Assembly: GCA_965140405.1 (NCBI GenBank)
Contig: OZ223208.1
Span: forward strand, 3,286,001 to 3,350,000
Origin: G963556115 sp963666605
GTDB lineage: Bacteria; Planctomycetota; SZUA-567
Direction: 5' to 3'
DNA: 64,000 bases
Under the pieces are notes generated by a model, which ran no database searches, was not told the DNA's origin, and was given only the letters and a program-made list of their open reading frames with translations. This document shows positions 25,632 through 34,431 of the stretch, piece by piece. A program made the position numbers and the translations under genes. The first letter of the stretch is position 1. Each line of letters starts with the position of its first letter.

Positions 25632-25924
25632 TCACTACATTGGTCTCGGTCTACGTATTCTAGTGACGATTTTGGCAGACCCAATCTGGATTTAATCTCG
25701 GTTTGGTCACGACTCAGATATGTCTTTACCAAACCCAGCCGATAAATTGTCTAAGTCCTACGCCATCGGCGTTACATAGTACTTAGGGCGCGTTTTATTA
25801 CGCAGCCATAGCGTAGCTGTTATTTTCAGCAATTATTTTTTTGGACGGCTTTTAACGAGGCCAACCGACCAACCTCGACACGCAATTCAATCTTCCTCTA
25901 TTCAGTCGATACCATGTCGCCCCC
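25565..25924 (-). ncRNA. ssrA: Transfer-messenger RNA (tmRNA)
   Basis: The 5' end GGGGGCG pairs with CGCCTCC before the encoded ACCA 3' end, forming the alanine-type acceptor stem; the T-loop 'GGTTCGATTCC' is next to it. The resume codon and tag frame at 25830-25798 encode AENNSYAMAA followed by tandem stops, ending in the Ala-Ala recognised by ClpXP. It rescues stalled ribosomes and tags the unfinished protein. The gene remains complete despite the prophage at its 3' end. Confidence 0.97.
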
Positions 25925-25980
25925 GATTGATGAGTCTTGATAGGTTCGTATTTTCTACCACCAAAGACGAACTAAGTGCT

Positions 25981-26008
25981 ATTATAGCTAGCAATACATA
26001 ATAATCAA
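25981..26008 (-). promoter_or_regulatory. Promoter of ssrA
   Basis: On the minus strand TTGATT and TATAAT are 16 bases apart, about 50 bases upstream of the mature tmRNA 5' end, leaving a short leader for RNase P removal. Confidence 0.6.
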
Positions 26009-26098
26009 TACAAATTCTTACTTCCATATTACCAGTGACTTATGACTACAAAGGCGATGTATAATTGCTTCCATATAATATAGCTTCAACTATTAATA

Positions 26099-26137
26099 AA
26101 ATATAAGGGAAACCACTTGATGGAATCCCTTATATTT
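26099..26137 (-). terminator. Terminator of the TRAP operon
   Basis: The 12-bp arms AAATATAAGGGA and TCCCTTATATTT (26099-26110, 26126-26137) are followed on the minus strand by a T-rich tract. It lies 25 bases after the lyase stop codon. Confidence 0.75.
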
Positions 26138-26162
26138 AAAAGTTATAAAATTTTCAGTCATG

Positions 26163-27080
26163 CTACCATGAAAGACTGTCAACAAATATCTTCTGCTGTT
26201 CAAGTAATCTGCTGTAACCCTCACCTATAGAAGTAGAACCAAATCTTCTTGAAAAAGCAGAGCTCAAGATCCCCTTCTCCTTCAGGTAAAGCTTAGCAGT
26301 CAGAGGGTACATATCCTCACTCATTGAAGATAAAATGCCAAGAATACTCTGTAGCTCATACATCTTTGGATCATTATTCTTTATTAGAGTATGCAGTTTA
26401 CTATAAAGATGCGGATGGAAGTTTGCCATGATACCACTATAGCCATGCGCTCCGTCCAGCATAGAAGCAGTTACAGTAAGAGTATTAGCGTTATACAGTT
26501 TGAAATTACTGCCCTTGATCAATTCGAGCCTTGCTTTGATCTTATTTACAGAACAGCATGTATCTTTGAAGTATACAAATCTCTCATTCTGTATAATATG
26601 CTTGATATTATCCTCAGTAAGGAATCTATGGTAAGGATACGGACACTCATACATTCCTAGAGCTACTGTACTATCAAGGTTCTCTACGATATTATCAAGA
26701 TTTTTCTTCCAGACAGTACAGTTCTCATCAAGCTTTGCAAGCCTATTTGCAATGAGAACAATATCCTCTACCCCAGTATCAGCAACTGCTTGGAGTTCTT
26801 CAAGCTGTTTTTTAGGGTCATCACTAGTGTGCCCTGAGGCAACAATAGGTATTCTACCATCAGCAGCCTTTATAGTAGCTTTAAGAATCTCTATCTTCTC
26901 CTCAGGTGTAAGAAAGAAGATCTCACTCGATTGGCATATTGCAAATATCCCGTCAAGTCCGCCTTCAATATACCACTCAACTAGACGCTTTAATGAGTCG
27001 TAGTCAACCTTACCGTCATCTGTAAATGGAGTAATCATTGTCACCCACATCCCATTTGGTGAAATCCTCTCTATATCCAT
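26163..27080 (-). CDS. Dihydrodipicolinate synthase / N-acetylneuraminate lyase-family aldolase
   Basis: This 305-residue (beta/alpha)8 class I aldolase has the Schiff-base Lys172 in 'VYFKDTC' and the proton-relay Tyr144 in 'GMYECPYP'. The usual GTTGE or GSTGE loop that marks DapA or sialate lyase is replaced by 'CQSSEI' (49-54), so it is neither enzyme in the strict sense. Encoded last in the TRAP operon, it most likely splits or condenses the imported substrate, a 2-keto acid or its derivative. The true biosynthetic dapA is separate at 50642. Substrate unknown. Confidence 0.8.
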   Translation of the reverse strand: MDIERISPNGMWVTMITPFTDDGKVDYDSLKRLVEWYIEGGLDGIFAICQSSEIFFLTPEEKIEILKATIKAADGRIPIVASGHTSDDPKKQLEELQAVADTGVEDIVLIANRLAKLDENCTVWKKNLDNIVENLDSTVALGMYECPYPYHRFLTEDNIKHIIQNERFVYFKDTCCSVNKIKARLELIKGSNFKLYNANTLTVTASMLDGAHGYSGIMANFHPHLYSKLHTLIKNNDPKMYELQSILGILSSMSEDMYPLTAKLYLKEKGILSSAFSRRFGSTSIGEGYSRLLEQQKIFVDSLSW

Positions 27081-27134
27081 ATGTACAACCTTTCATATAT
27101 TTAATATTTATAACTTCATAACAAAATAATATTA

Positions 27135-28430
27135 TTAAAATCCTAATAGGTTCGGTAAGAACAACACTATCTGAGGAACATAGGTTACCAGTGATAGCAC
27201 CACAAGCATAGCCACGATCATAGGCATGACCTCTTTTATTACCTTGCTTAAAGGAGTATCTGATATCCCTGACACGATGAAGAGTAGCATCCCAAATGGT
27301 GGAGTAGATAGACCGATCATCATGTTTATCACAACAATTACCCCAAAGTGTACTAGATCGATACCGAGCATATTTACTAGAGGTAGTACCATAGGGATAA
27401 AGACAACCGTAATCACCGCAGTATCAATAAACATTCCTAGTACAAGGAAGATAATATTAATTACTAGCAGGAGTAAATACTTATTTGTAGTAATGTCGAG
27501 CAAAAGCGCAGCCGCATACTGAGGGATATGCTCTCTAGCTATAATATACGAGAAGGTATACGTACACCCTACAATAATTGACACAACACCAGTAGTTCTC
27601 ACAGTCTCTTTTACAGCTAATCCAAGATACTTCCACCCCATTACTCTATAAACAAGCACTGCTACAAGTATAGCATAAGCTGATGCTAATGCCCCAGCTT
27701 CAGTTGGAGTAACAACACCAGAGTAGATTCCACCTAATAGCACCACGACTGAGAAGAGAGCAGGAAAAGCCTTTATTGTAATAGCGATAAGGTCTCTGAA
27801 TGCTACCTTTATACCTCTTGGGTAGCCACGCTTATTAGCAATCCAAGCGATATAAATCATAAGAGCCACACCTATGAGCAGCCCAGGTATCATACCAGCA
27901 AGGAAGAGGTTACCAATTGATGCTCCCGAGAGCATTGCGTAAAATACCATAGGTATACTTGGAGGGAATACCGGGCCAATAGTAGCAGAGGCAGCTGTAA
28001 TAGCACAGCTAAAGCCATCATCATACCCACTCTCCTTCATGGCCTTTATCTCCATCATACCCAACCCTGAAGCGTCAGCAACCGCTGAGCCGGTCATTCC
28101 TGAGAAGATAATAGAGGCGATAACGTTTACATGCCCTAGCCCGCCACGACGGTGTCCAACGACAGCATTTGCAAACTGAAAGATCATATCGGTGATCTTT
28201 CCAGAGTTCATGATCTGTGCCATAAAGATAAAAAGAGGCACAGCAATAATAATATAATTTGCCTCCAGATTTGTCATGATCTTCTCAGCGACCATCTCTA
28301 TACCAGTACCTGGAGCAGTAGTAACCATCATATAGAGCACACTTGAGGTCACCATACCAATAGCAATAGGAAGGCGCAGTGCAAATATCAGAGCAAAGCT
28401 AGCGAAGAATATAATTAACGGAAAATTCAT
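27135..28430 (-). CDS. dctM: TRAP transporter large permease (DctM family)
   Basis: This ~431-residue permease has about twelve hydrophobic segments. 'MAQIMNSGKITDMIFQFAN' followed by 'GHRRGGLGHVNVIASIIFSGMTGSAVADA' is the DctM signature region, and 'SIPMVFYAMLSGASIGNLF' is also typical. The ATG at 28430 is preferred over one six codons earlier because AAGGA lies seven bases before it. It is the main sodium-coupled channel of the tripartite transporter. The operon order P-Q-M-lyase is compact on the minus strand. Confidence 0.95.
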   Translation of the reverse strand: MNFPLIIFFASFALIFALRLPIAIGMVTSSVLYMMVTTAPGTGIEMVAEKIMTNLEANYIIIAVPLFIFMAQIMNSGKITDMIFQFANAVVGHRRGGLGHVNVIASIIFSGMTGSAVADASGLGMMEIKAMKESGYDDGFSCAITAASATIGPVFPPSIPMVFYAMLSGASIGNLFLAGMIPGLLIGVALMIYIAWIANKRGYPRGIKVAFRDLIAITIKAFPALFSVVVLLGGIYSGVVTPTEAGALASAYAILVAVLVYRVMGWKYLGLAVKETVRTTGVVSIIVGCTYTFSYIIAREHIPQYAAALLLDITTNKYLLLLVINIIFLVLGMFIDTAVITVVFIPMVLPLVNMLGIDLVHFGVIVVINMMIGLSTPPFGMLLFIVSGISDTPLSKVIKEVMPMIVAMLVVLSLVTYVPQIVLFLPNLLGF

Positions 28431-28509
28431 TTTCGTTCCTTGTTTCAATTCGTAAAGATAGTGTAAACCGGTAGCAAATAATCGATTTACTCACTAGTGA
28501 TTTATGTTA

Positions 28510-28992
28510 TTAATTCTTGATTTTTTTGATATCTTCGACAATATCGATAGAGAATCGTATTATCATTCCTACAAGAAATATAATAAACGGAAAATACAGT
28601 ATACTGTATGGAATATTCAAGATAGTAGACTTCTTATAGCCCATAAACATGATAAAGTCCCATGAAGGGTATACAGCAATAACAAAGGTGAAAACAATAA
28701 GTAAATTTCCACAAAGTCTGACCCATAGTTTGGTCTTTGTTGAGAGCATATCATATATGATTGAAAACTTCACATGGCTTCTTGTTCTCTTTGCGTACAG
28801 AGCGCTAAAGAGCACGGTCCAGACAAAGCCAAAGGTTGTGACCTCGAATGCCCATGAGAGAGGGCTATTAAATGCGTAGCGACTAATAATCTGCGTAATA
28901 AATGCGAGAAACATTATACAGAAGGTCGCGCACGGGATGTATAGTTCTACAAGATCTGCTATACATTTGCTGAGTACTCTTATTACTTTCAT
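28510..28992 (-). CDS. dctQ: TRAP transporter small permease (DctQ family)
   Basis: This 160-residue protein has four membrane segments with the characteristic 'FNSPLSWAFEVTTFGFVW' after the second helix, and 'YAKRTRSHVKFSIIYDML' in the loop after it. DctQ stabilises DctM and takes part in docking the binding protein. It lies between the binding-protein and large-permease genes as in standard TRAP operons. Confidence 0.93.
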   Translation of the reverse strand: MKVIRVLSKCIADLVELYIPCATFCIMFLAFITQIISRYAFNSPLSWAFEVTTFGFVWTVLFSALYAKRTRSHVKFSIIYDMLSTKTKLWVRLCGNLLIVFTFVIAVYPSWDFIMFMGYKKSTILNIPYSILYFPFIIFLVGMIIRFSIDIVEDIKKIKN

Positions 28993-29058
28993 TATGCTTA
29001 ATACCTTTTAGATATTTGGTTATTTTCTGGTAATAAATATAAACCTGATTTTATAAAG

Positions 29059-29104
29059 ATGCCACTCTCAAAGCTCGGGACATCGATACTCAGAAGAGTG
29101 GCAT
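29059..29104 (-). promoter_or_regulatory. Intercistronic hairpin between dctP and dctQ
   Basis: ATGCCACTCT (29059-29068) and AGAGTGGCAT (29095-29104) form a perfect 10-bp stem. Binding-protein genes are often followed by such stems, which protect the upstream message or attenuate the membrane genes so that dctP is made in excess. Confidence 0.6.
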
Positions 29105-29136
29105 AATATTACTAATTATTGTTAAACTACCTACAA

Positions 29137-30141
29137 CTATTTAGCACTTTGAATCTCATCATAAAGCTTCCAATCCCAGTCTTTAGAGATATCTTTGCTC
29201 TCAGTCTGGTATGAATTCTTTGCATAGCTCATGAATGCTTCGATGTCTGGATCTTCGATTACTACAATACCATTCTTCTTGAAGAAGCCTACAAGCTCAG
29301 CCTCAGCAGCAATATTTGTTGAGTCACATAGCTCTTTTGCTTTTGCAAGAGAGGCCATAACCCATTCTTTCTGCTGATCAGTAAGAGTCTGCCACTTAGC
29401 TTCATTGATAGTAGGCCATACTGTATCTACTACATGGTTTGTTAGAGTAAGATACTTTGATACTTCGTAGAACTTAGCATTCTTATCTGTAGGCATAGGA
29501 TTATCCTGACCATCAGCAACACCTGTCTTTAGAGCGAGGTAAACTTCACCAAAGCTCATTGGAGTTGGGTTACCGCCTAGGGCTTTACCTAGAGCTATCC
29601 ATGTTGGTGAATTAGGCACGCGAAGCTTTACACCATTCATATCTTGAGGTGTTCTTACCTCTTTACCAATATCACGTAGGAGTAACTGACGAGTACCAAG
29701 ATAGAAAGCTGTTAGCGGTCTAATACCTAGCTTCTTTGTAACATCAGCAAAGATTTTTTTACCAATCTCTCCAGTCATTACTTTATTCATGTGATCATAC
29801 CCAGCAAAGGTATATACCCCGCCAAGCATTGAAACATACGGAACCTGCTGCGCAATCCAAGGAGCACTAGTATAAATCATATCAACTGTACCACGCATGA
29901 TAGCGGTCTGCTCGCCATCCTGAGTAAATAACTGACCAGAGTCATATACATCTACTTCCATCTCTCCCTTTGAGACCTTTTCTAACTCTTCTTTAAATTT
30001 ATACATAGCTTTAGTATGCGCATCATTTGGCACACTTTGTGAAGAGAAAGACAACTTAACAGGCTCACCCGCACTCAAGTTACTCATTCCAGCAAGACAA
30101 ATAGCTACAGCCATTCCAGCAAACACAAGTTTTTTCAACAT
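29137..30141 (-). CDS. dctP: TRAP transporter periplasmic binding protein (DctP family)
   Basis: This 334-residue protein has a signal peptide ('LVFAGMAVAICLAGMSNLSA', cleaved near 24). It contains the DctP hallmarks 'YDSGQLFTQDGEQTAIMRG', 'KLRVPNSPTWIALGKALGG' with the carboxylate-binding Arg, and 'SFGEVYLALKTGVADGQDNP'. It captures an organic acid, probably a sugar acid or keto acid, and delivers it to DctQM. It is the first gene of the operon, with GGAG about ten bases before its ATG. The ligand cannot be read from sequence. Confidence 0.95.
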   Translation of the reverse strand: MLKKLVFAGMAVAICLAGMSNLSAGEPVKLSFSSQSVPNDAHTKAMYKFKEELEKVSKGEMEVDVYDSGQLFTQDGEQTAIMRGTVDMIYTSAPWIAQQVPYVSMLGGVYTFAGYDHMNKVMTGEIGKKIFADVTKKLGIRPLTAFYLGTRQLLLRDIGKEVRTPQDMNGVKLRVPNSPTWIALGKALGGNPTPMSFGEVYLALKTGVADGQDNPMPTDKNAKFYEVSKYLTLTNHVVDTVWPTINEAKWQTLTDQQKEWVMASLAKAKELCDSTNIAAEAELVGFFKKNGIVVIEDPDIEAFMSYAKNSYQTESKDISKDWDWKLYDEIQSAK

Positions 30142-30161
30142 TTTTAAATCTCCTAAGGGTT

Positions 30162-30295
30162 ATTCTACAATGACGAACAGCGTTCAACACATAGACAGTA
30201 TATTCTGTAAATTGACCTTAGTCAAATTATTCAAGCAGAAAGATGTAAAAAAAAAGCAATAAAAATTGGATTAAGAACATTCGGTATTGTAGAAT
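30162..30295. promoter_or_regulatory. Divergent dctP-iclR control region with inverted operator pair
   Basis: ATTCTACAAT at 30162-30171 and its exact inverse ATTGTAGAAT at 30286-30295 lie on either side of the promoters. The first is in the dctP leader; the second covers the presumed -10 of iclR (TTGGAT at 30266, 18-base gap, TAGAAT at 30290). They are good candidates for IclR binding and autoregulation, with looping possible. Confidence 0.5.
30197..30225 (-). promoter_or_regulatory. Promoter of the TRAP operon
   Basis: On the minus strand TTGACT and TATACT are separated by exactly 17 bases, about 56 bases before the dctP ATG. The -35 lies in the dyad TTGAC-CTTA-GTCAA (30212-30225), another possible operator. 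Confidence 0.7.
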
Positions 30296-30349
30296 GATGT
30301 TAGCTATTACCAAACTGCTTATCGATTTTAGGTATAAAAGGAGGAAAAT

Positions 30350-31147
30350 ATGATAGGTTCCGTGATTAAAGCTATAGAGGTGATGCAAGCATTTAGCTCT
30401 TCTAGTCCTATTCTCAGCCTTGCAGATCTTACAAATATACTTCCATATCCAAAGACGACAATATTTACATTACTCCAGACTTTAGAGTCAAAAGGCTTTA
30501 TTGAGAAGTGTAACAGCGGACAATATGCCCTTGGTAACGCGATTATACCTCTTACTCAGGCTGTACGTGTAAATGTCCAATTACGCGACAGAGCAGCACC
30601 GCTACTCAGAGTACTCAGTGATTACTGCCGCGAGTCTGTCTACCTCGCAATACCTGAGGATAGTCACTGCCTCTATATTTATGCAATCGAATCATCTGAT
30701 AGGCTGCTTGCCCGCTCAGCCGTAGGCGAGATAGGACCAATGACAAGTTCATCTATTGGTAAAGCCATTCTATCTTTTCTTCCGGAGAAAGAAGTTGACA
30801 GAGTTATCGCTAGCGAAGGTCTAACCCGCTACACAGAGAAAACCATAGTTGAACCAGATATACTCAAAGAGGAGTTAAGAGAAGGTAGATGGAATGGATT
30901 CTGCAAAGACGACTCTGAACACGAGGTTGGCGTATACTGTATTGGCTCACCAATATTCAATGAGCAGGGAGAACCGATAGCAGCATGCAGTATCTCAGGC
31001 AGAAAGCCAGAAATACTAACAACCAATCTGGAAAAATTCAGTTCAGTTCTACGTTTTACTGCTCAGGAAATATCACGCAGAATGGGATTCATCCCAAGCA
31101 GAGATACTATGATTTGGAGAGAAGCCAACAACCCGTTCAGCGATTAA
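30350..31147 (+). CDS. IclR-family transcriptional regulator
   Basis: This 265-residue protein has an N-terminal winged HTH ('VIKAIEVMQAFSSSSPILSL' through 'TIFTLLQTLESKGFIEK') and a C-terminal IclR effector domain containing 'AVGEIGPMTSSSIGKAIL' and 'GSPIFNEQGEPIAACSISG'. AAGGAGGAAAAT gives a strong start. It is divergent from the TRAP operon, so it very probably controls uptake and cleavage of the TRAP substrate, repressing until the substrate or its aldol product binds. Confidence 0.92.
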   Translation: MIGSVIKAIEVMQAFSSSSPILSLADLTNILPYPKTTIFTLLQTLESKGFIEKCNSGQYALGNAIIPLTQAVRVNVQLRDRAAPLLRVLSDYCRESVYLAIPEDSHCLYIYAIESSDRLLARSAVGEIGPMTSSSIGKAILSFLPEKEVDRVIASEGLTRYTEKTIVEPDILKEELREGRWNGFCKDDSEHEVGVYCIGSPIFNEQGEPIAACSISGRKPEILTTNLEKFSSVLRFTAQEISRRMGFIPSRDTMIWREANNPFSD

Positions 31148-31487
31148 TCAATGTTGAAAACGAACAGTATTTTATTCCACTCAAGTCTAGTAAAATACTT
31201 ATAAATATCTTATATATATTTATAAAAGCCTACCAACCGCTCATTACATTGCTAAATAAACTCAATAACTAACGACCCTCTATGCCTTTCATTACTATTT
31301 CAAACGTAAGGCGTATCACCTCCTCACCTAAAAATCCTATACTCCACACCACAACCAACGCAAACAACCAATTTCATTCCGCACCTCCAAAAAAATCTAA
31401 AAAAAAGTTTACACTCCCAAACCCACGACAACAAAGGGCTTAACAAACAATAAATAACGCCTAATGGCGACAAATATAATAATATAG

Positions 31488-31516
31488 TTGACAACAATAA
31501 AAACAGCTTATATACT
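31488..31516 (+). promoter_or_regulatory. Near-consensus promoter of the 923-residue protein
   Basis: TTGACA-17-TATACT lies 63 bases upstream of the ATG. It is flanked by the inverted words AACGCCTA (31456-31463) and TAGGCGTT (31534-31541), which could be a regulator pair. The rest of 31148-31578 shows no gene. Confidence 0.7.
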
Positions 31517-31578
31517 AAAGATAATTACGTCAGTAGGCGTTTATTTACTTTGTGCAAGCCATATGAAAGGAATCCAAC

Positions 31579-34350
31579 ATGGCCAGTTTTGATGACTATT
31601 TTACTTTTGATTTTTCTGGTGAAGACACCAGTAGTGCTGATGAGGGACATATTGATAATGAGAGTGTGCTCACTTTCTCCCCTGGTGATCCTGGCTATGA
31701 AAGGCAGAACACCTTCAGCACAGACTATTCAATGAAGGAACCATCCTTCAAACTTGAACCCGGTCTCACAGACGAGGAGCTATTCTTTCCTACCGAATAC
31801 TACCGTGATTGGGTCAGAGTAAAAAAAGAACCTGCAATTGTCTCACGAGAGGTAGAAGACTCATATGATCACAATATCGCAAATGACAAGATCAACAAAC
31901 GCTACTTCCCAGACTGGTACACCGAGCAGAAGAGTAAGCCCATACTTACCCACACACACTCATACCAGACACCTGACATAGACGCAGACTCTACAAGTAA
32001 CAACGATAGCTTATCAGAAGACCTCACACTGCAAAGCTCAACTGATCAGGACTCAGATACCATTTCAGGTTCAGGCTTTACTGGCTCTATGGATGATGAA
32101 GACCCAATTGAGGATACTCCAAAAAAATCTAAACTGTATAGCATTAATATTGTAAATGGAAATGACAAAGACAATCCCAATATAGAGCTTATACTCCCTA
32201 TCGGTCAGACTCAAGATGAAACTAGATCTGCTATACTCAACAAAGAAGCAACTAAAACTTATCTAAGCATTAAAAGAAAGATAGAACTTGAATTAAAAAA
32301 AATTGACGTAGGAGAGTTGACAGAGAGTGAAGAAAACGAATTGAATAAAATTGATGACTACTTTAAAAAACATGATACTGTGAATGATAGATCAATATCA
32401 AGAATTGTAAATCATGCGGGTAAACGTGTTAATTTATATAAAGATGCGCTCACCATTTTAAAACTCGATAAAGCTGCCGCAAATAAAAGAGGAGAGACTT
32501 ATCAAGGAGATTTAGAACTTCGTGAAGATTATATGAAAAGGATAAGAATATATTGTGGAGATAGCTTCAAAGCAAATGAATTTATGCATCATGTCCAATT
32601 ACTTAACCCGCTGGTAACTTCTAGAGTAGGCTCTAAAATGACTATTGATGAAGATAAATTGTTTGATATCGCATTAATTCAGGAAATCGAATTTGATTAC
32701 AACCTAGATCTACCAAATGTCAAAGGAGAGACAGGATTTGATAAGATTGTATCAAAGGTGTTACCAGAAGAGGATAATGATCGTTCTGAATTAGGGAATG
32801 ATGCACACTTAACGTACAGCAATCTAACACAGAAAAAACGGAAATTAGAATCAGAAATTGCCAAATCAATAGTTACTGGAATAGTTGATGATCTCGCAGA
32901 TGAGGCTATCAAATATGATTATCCAAATTACACCGGTACATTCAAAATATTTAAAAGAAATTGGTATAACATGGAAAATAATCCCGAGTATAAAAAGCGC
33001 TGGGAAGACTTTATGAAAAGTGTTGGCATACCAAGTCAAAAGCAACTCAACGATTTCATCCGTGCTGAACTTAATAGGATACGTCCTCCTTTAGGAGCAG
33101 ATCTACGGTCTTCATCGAATCAACCAATTTACGATACGGCAGTTGAGACGTATGGTTCTATGATAGTCGCAAAAAATAGAGAACGGTTAGAATCTCTCAA
33201 ACCGAATAAAGCACTAGGCCTAATGAAAAGCTATTTTGATCCTAAAAACAGTCTGATAAACTCTGAGACAGAGCCAACATACGCAGAGTATACCAACGGT
33301 GAAAAATCTCCCATACTGCTTACCTTGGGTGATTACCTCGAAATTAACAGTACAACACAGCGGAGCGACATTGATGAAAGCTTAAATAAGTATTATCATT
33401 TTTATCATATCAGTTCACAAGCAAATATACACCGAGCTGAAAACACCAGAATTATCATGAGAACTAATCCAGAAGCATATGCCCTCCTTACAAGCTACTA
33501 TAATAGTGGTGATAAAGACAAGTATGCCAAAGGGATGGCTTTCTTATCAACATTACGTAACGTTAAAAGTAGATTAGAATTTGATATAAAGAATGCAGAT
33601 GTTAAGTATTCTGCAAAATCAAAGAACGAATTTAATAAAGGAGTTATCTCTGGAGACAAAGAAGCAATAAAGATATTTGAGTTTATTTACGATCCAACCA
33701 AATCTGAATCTGAAAATTCAGAAATGCTCATACAAAATGCACGCAACAGAAAGCTTTCTCTTGAGTCAGAGGAACGCTCTGCAGAAGATACCCAAAAATA
33801 CTTGAAGACAGACAGCTTACTTCAGTATATAGAACCTTCAATATACATTTCTCTTAATGAATTTGCAAGGATACTTGGAGATGACGATGCACTCGACAAG
33901 ATCAATGAAATCAACAAAGGGGCAGAAGATGCGATATCAAGGATGGACTCAGAGAGTGCAAAATTCGTTGCCCGCTTCCTCAAGAACAATACTTCAGATA
34001 TAATAATTATTGCTGCCGCCTTTGCCTCAGGTAGTACTGCAGCTGGAGCTGCACTGAATTATCTCAAAAAAGTGCGTGGTTATGCCATGGCCTATCAGAG
34101 CATCAAAGATACTTACGATCATACCCAAGGACAAGGACTCTCAACATCAGAAATCGGGAGCAGAATGATAATAGCCCTCATTATGGCTAGAGTCTCCACC
34201 CATATAGAACCAAAAGCGAAAAAACTCCTAGTAAACAATATTAAAAAATATCTTTCAGAAAAAATGTCAAAAGGAGTGGTAGACTTCGGATCTATTACAG
34301 TCAAAGAAGGATGGCATCAAGCATCAGGAAATAATGATGCACACCAGTAA
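31579..34350 (+). CDS. Large orphan protein with acidic N-terminus and hydrophobic C-terminal segment
   Basis: This 923-residue protein is of no family I recognise. GAAAGGAATCC before the ATG and a strong promoter support expression. Residues 1-190 are low complexity, rich in Asp, Glu, Ser and Thr and probably disordered. A Lys/Glu-rich helical body follows (190-800), with blocks such as 'KRKLESEIAKSIVTGIVDDL'. Residues about 808-832 ('IIIIAAAFASGSTAAGAAL') are an Ala/Gly-rich hydrophobic stretch that could be a membrane-inserting hairpin. There is no Sec signal peptide. A disordered N-terminus plus a late hydrophobic patch is seen in secreted effectors or colicin-like toxins, but that is speculation. 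It starts an island of exported lineage-specific proteins. Confidence 0.75.
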   Translation: MASFDDYFTFDFSGEDTSSADEGHIDNESVLTFSPGDPGYERQNTFSTDYSMKEPSFKLEPGLTDEELFFPTEYYRDWVRVKKEPAIVSREVEDSYDHNIANDKINKRYFPDWYTEQKSKPILTHTHSYQTPDIDADSTSNNDSLSEDLTLQSSTDQDSDTISGSGFTGSMDDEDPIEDTPKKSKLYSINIVNGNDKDNPNIELILPIGQTQDETRSAILNKEATKTYLSIKRKIELELKKIDVGELTESEENELNKIDDYFKKHDTVNDRSISRIVNHAGKRVNLYKDALTILKLDKAAANKRGETYQGDLELREDYMKRIRIYCGDSFKANEFMHHVQLLNPLVTSRVGSKMTIDEDKLFDIALIQEIEFDYNLDLPNVKGETGFDKIVSKVLPEEDNDRSELGNDAHLTYSNLTQKKRKLESEIAKSIVTGIVDDLADEAIKYDYPNYTGTFKIFKRNWYNMENNPEYKKRWEDFMKSVGIPSQKQLNDFIRAELNRIRPPLGADLRSSSNQPIYDTAVETYGSMIVAKNRERLESLKPNKALGLMKSYFDPKNSLINSETEPTYAEYTNGEKSPILLTLGDYLEINSTTQRSDIDESLNKYYHFYHISSQANIHRAENTRIIMRTNPEAYALLTSYYNSGDKDKYAKGMAFLSTLRNVKSRLEFDIKNADVKYSAKSKNEFNKGVISGDKEAIKIFEFIYDPTKSESENSEMLIQNARNRKLSLESEERSAEDTQKYLKTDSLLQYIEPSIYISLNEFARILGDDDALDKINEINKGAEDAISRMDSESAKFVARFLKNNTSDIIIIAAAFASGSTAAGAALNYLKKVRGYAMAYQSIKDTYDHTQGQGLSTSEIGSRMIIALIMARVSTHIEPKAKKLLVNNIKKYLSEKMSKGVVDFGSITVKEGWHQASGNNDAHQ

Positions 34351-34398
34351 GTTTACCCTGTAATATCTAAATAAATATAACTTATAATCCTAACTAAT

Positions 34399-34431
34399 AC
34401 TCTCAGCGATAACTATTCATTTGCTGAGAGT
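34399..34431. terminator. Hairpin between convergent genes
   Basis: ACTCTCAGC and GCTGAGAGT form a 9-bp stem with a 15-base loop, overlapping the last codons of the Sel1 gene and 48 bases after the 923-residue gene. It probably serves the plus-strand transcript. Confidence 0.45.

Noticed and set aside
25565..26160. A tRNA gene as the integration target
   Set aside because: The tRNA-like acceptor and T-loop belong to the tmRNA, whose tag frame and 5' half are all present.
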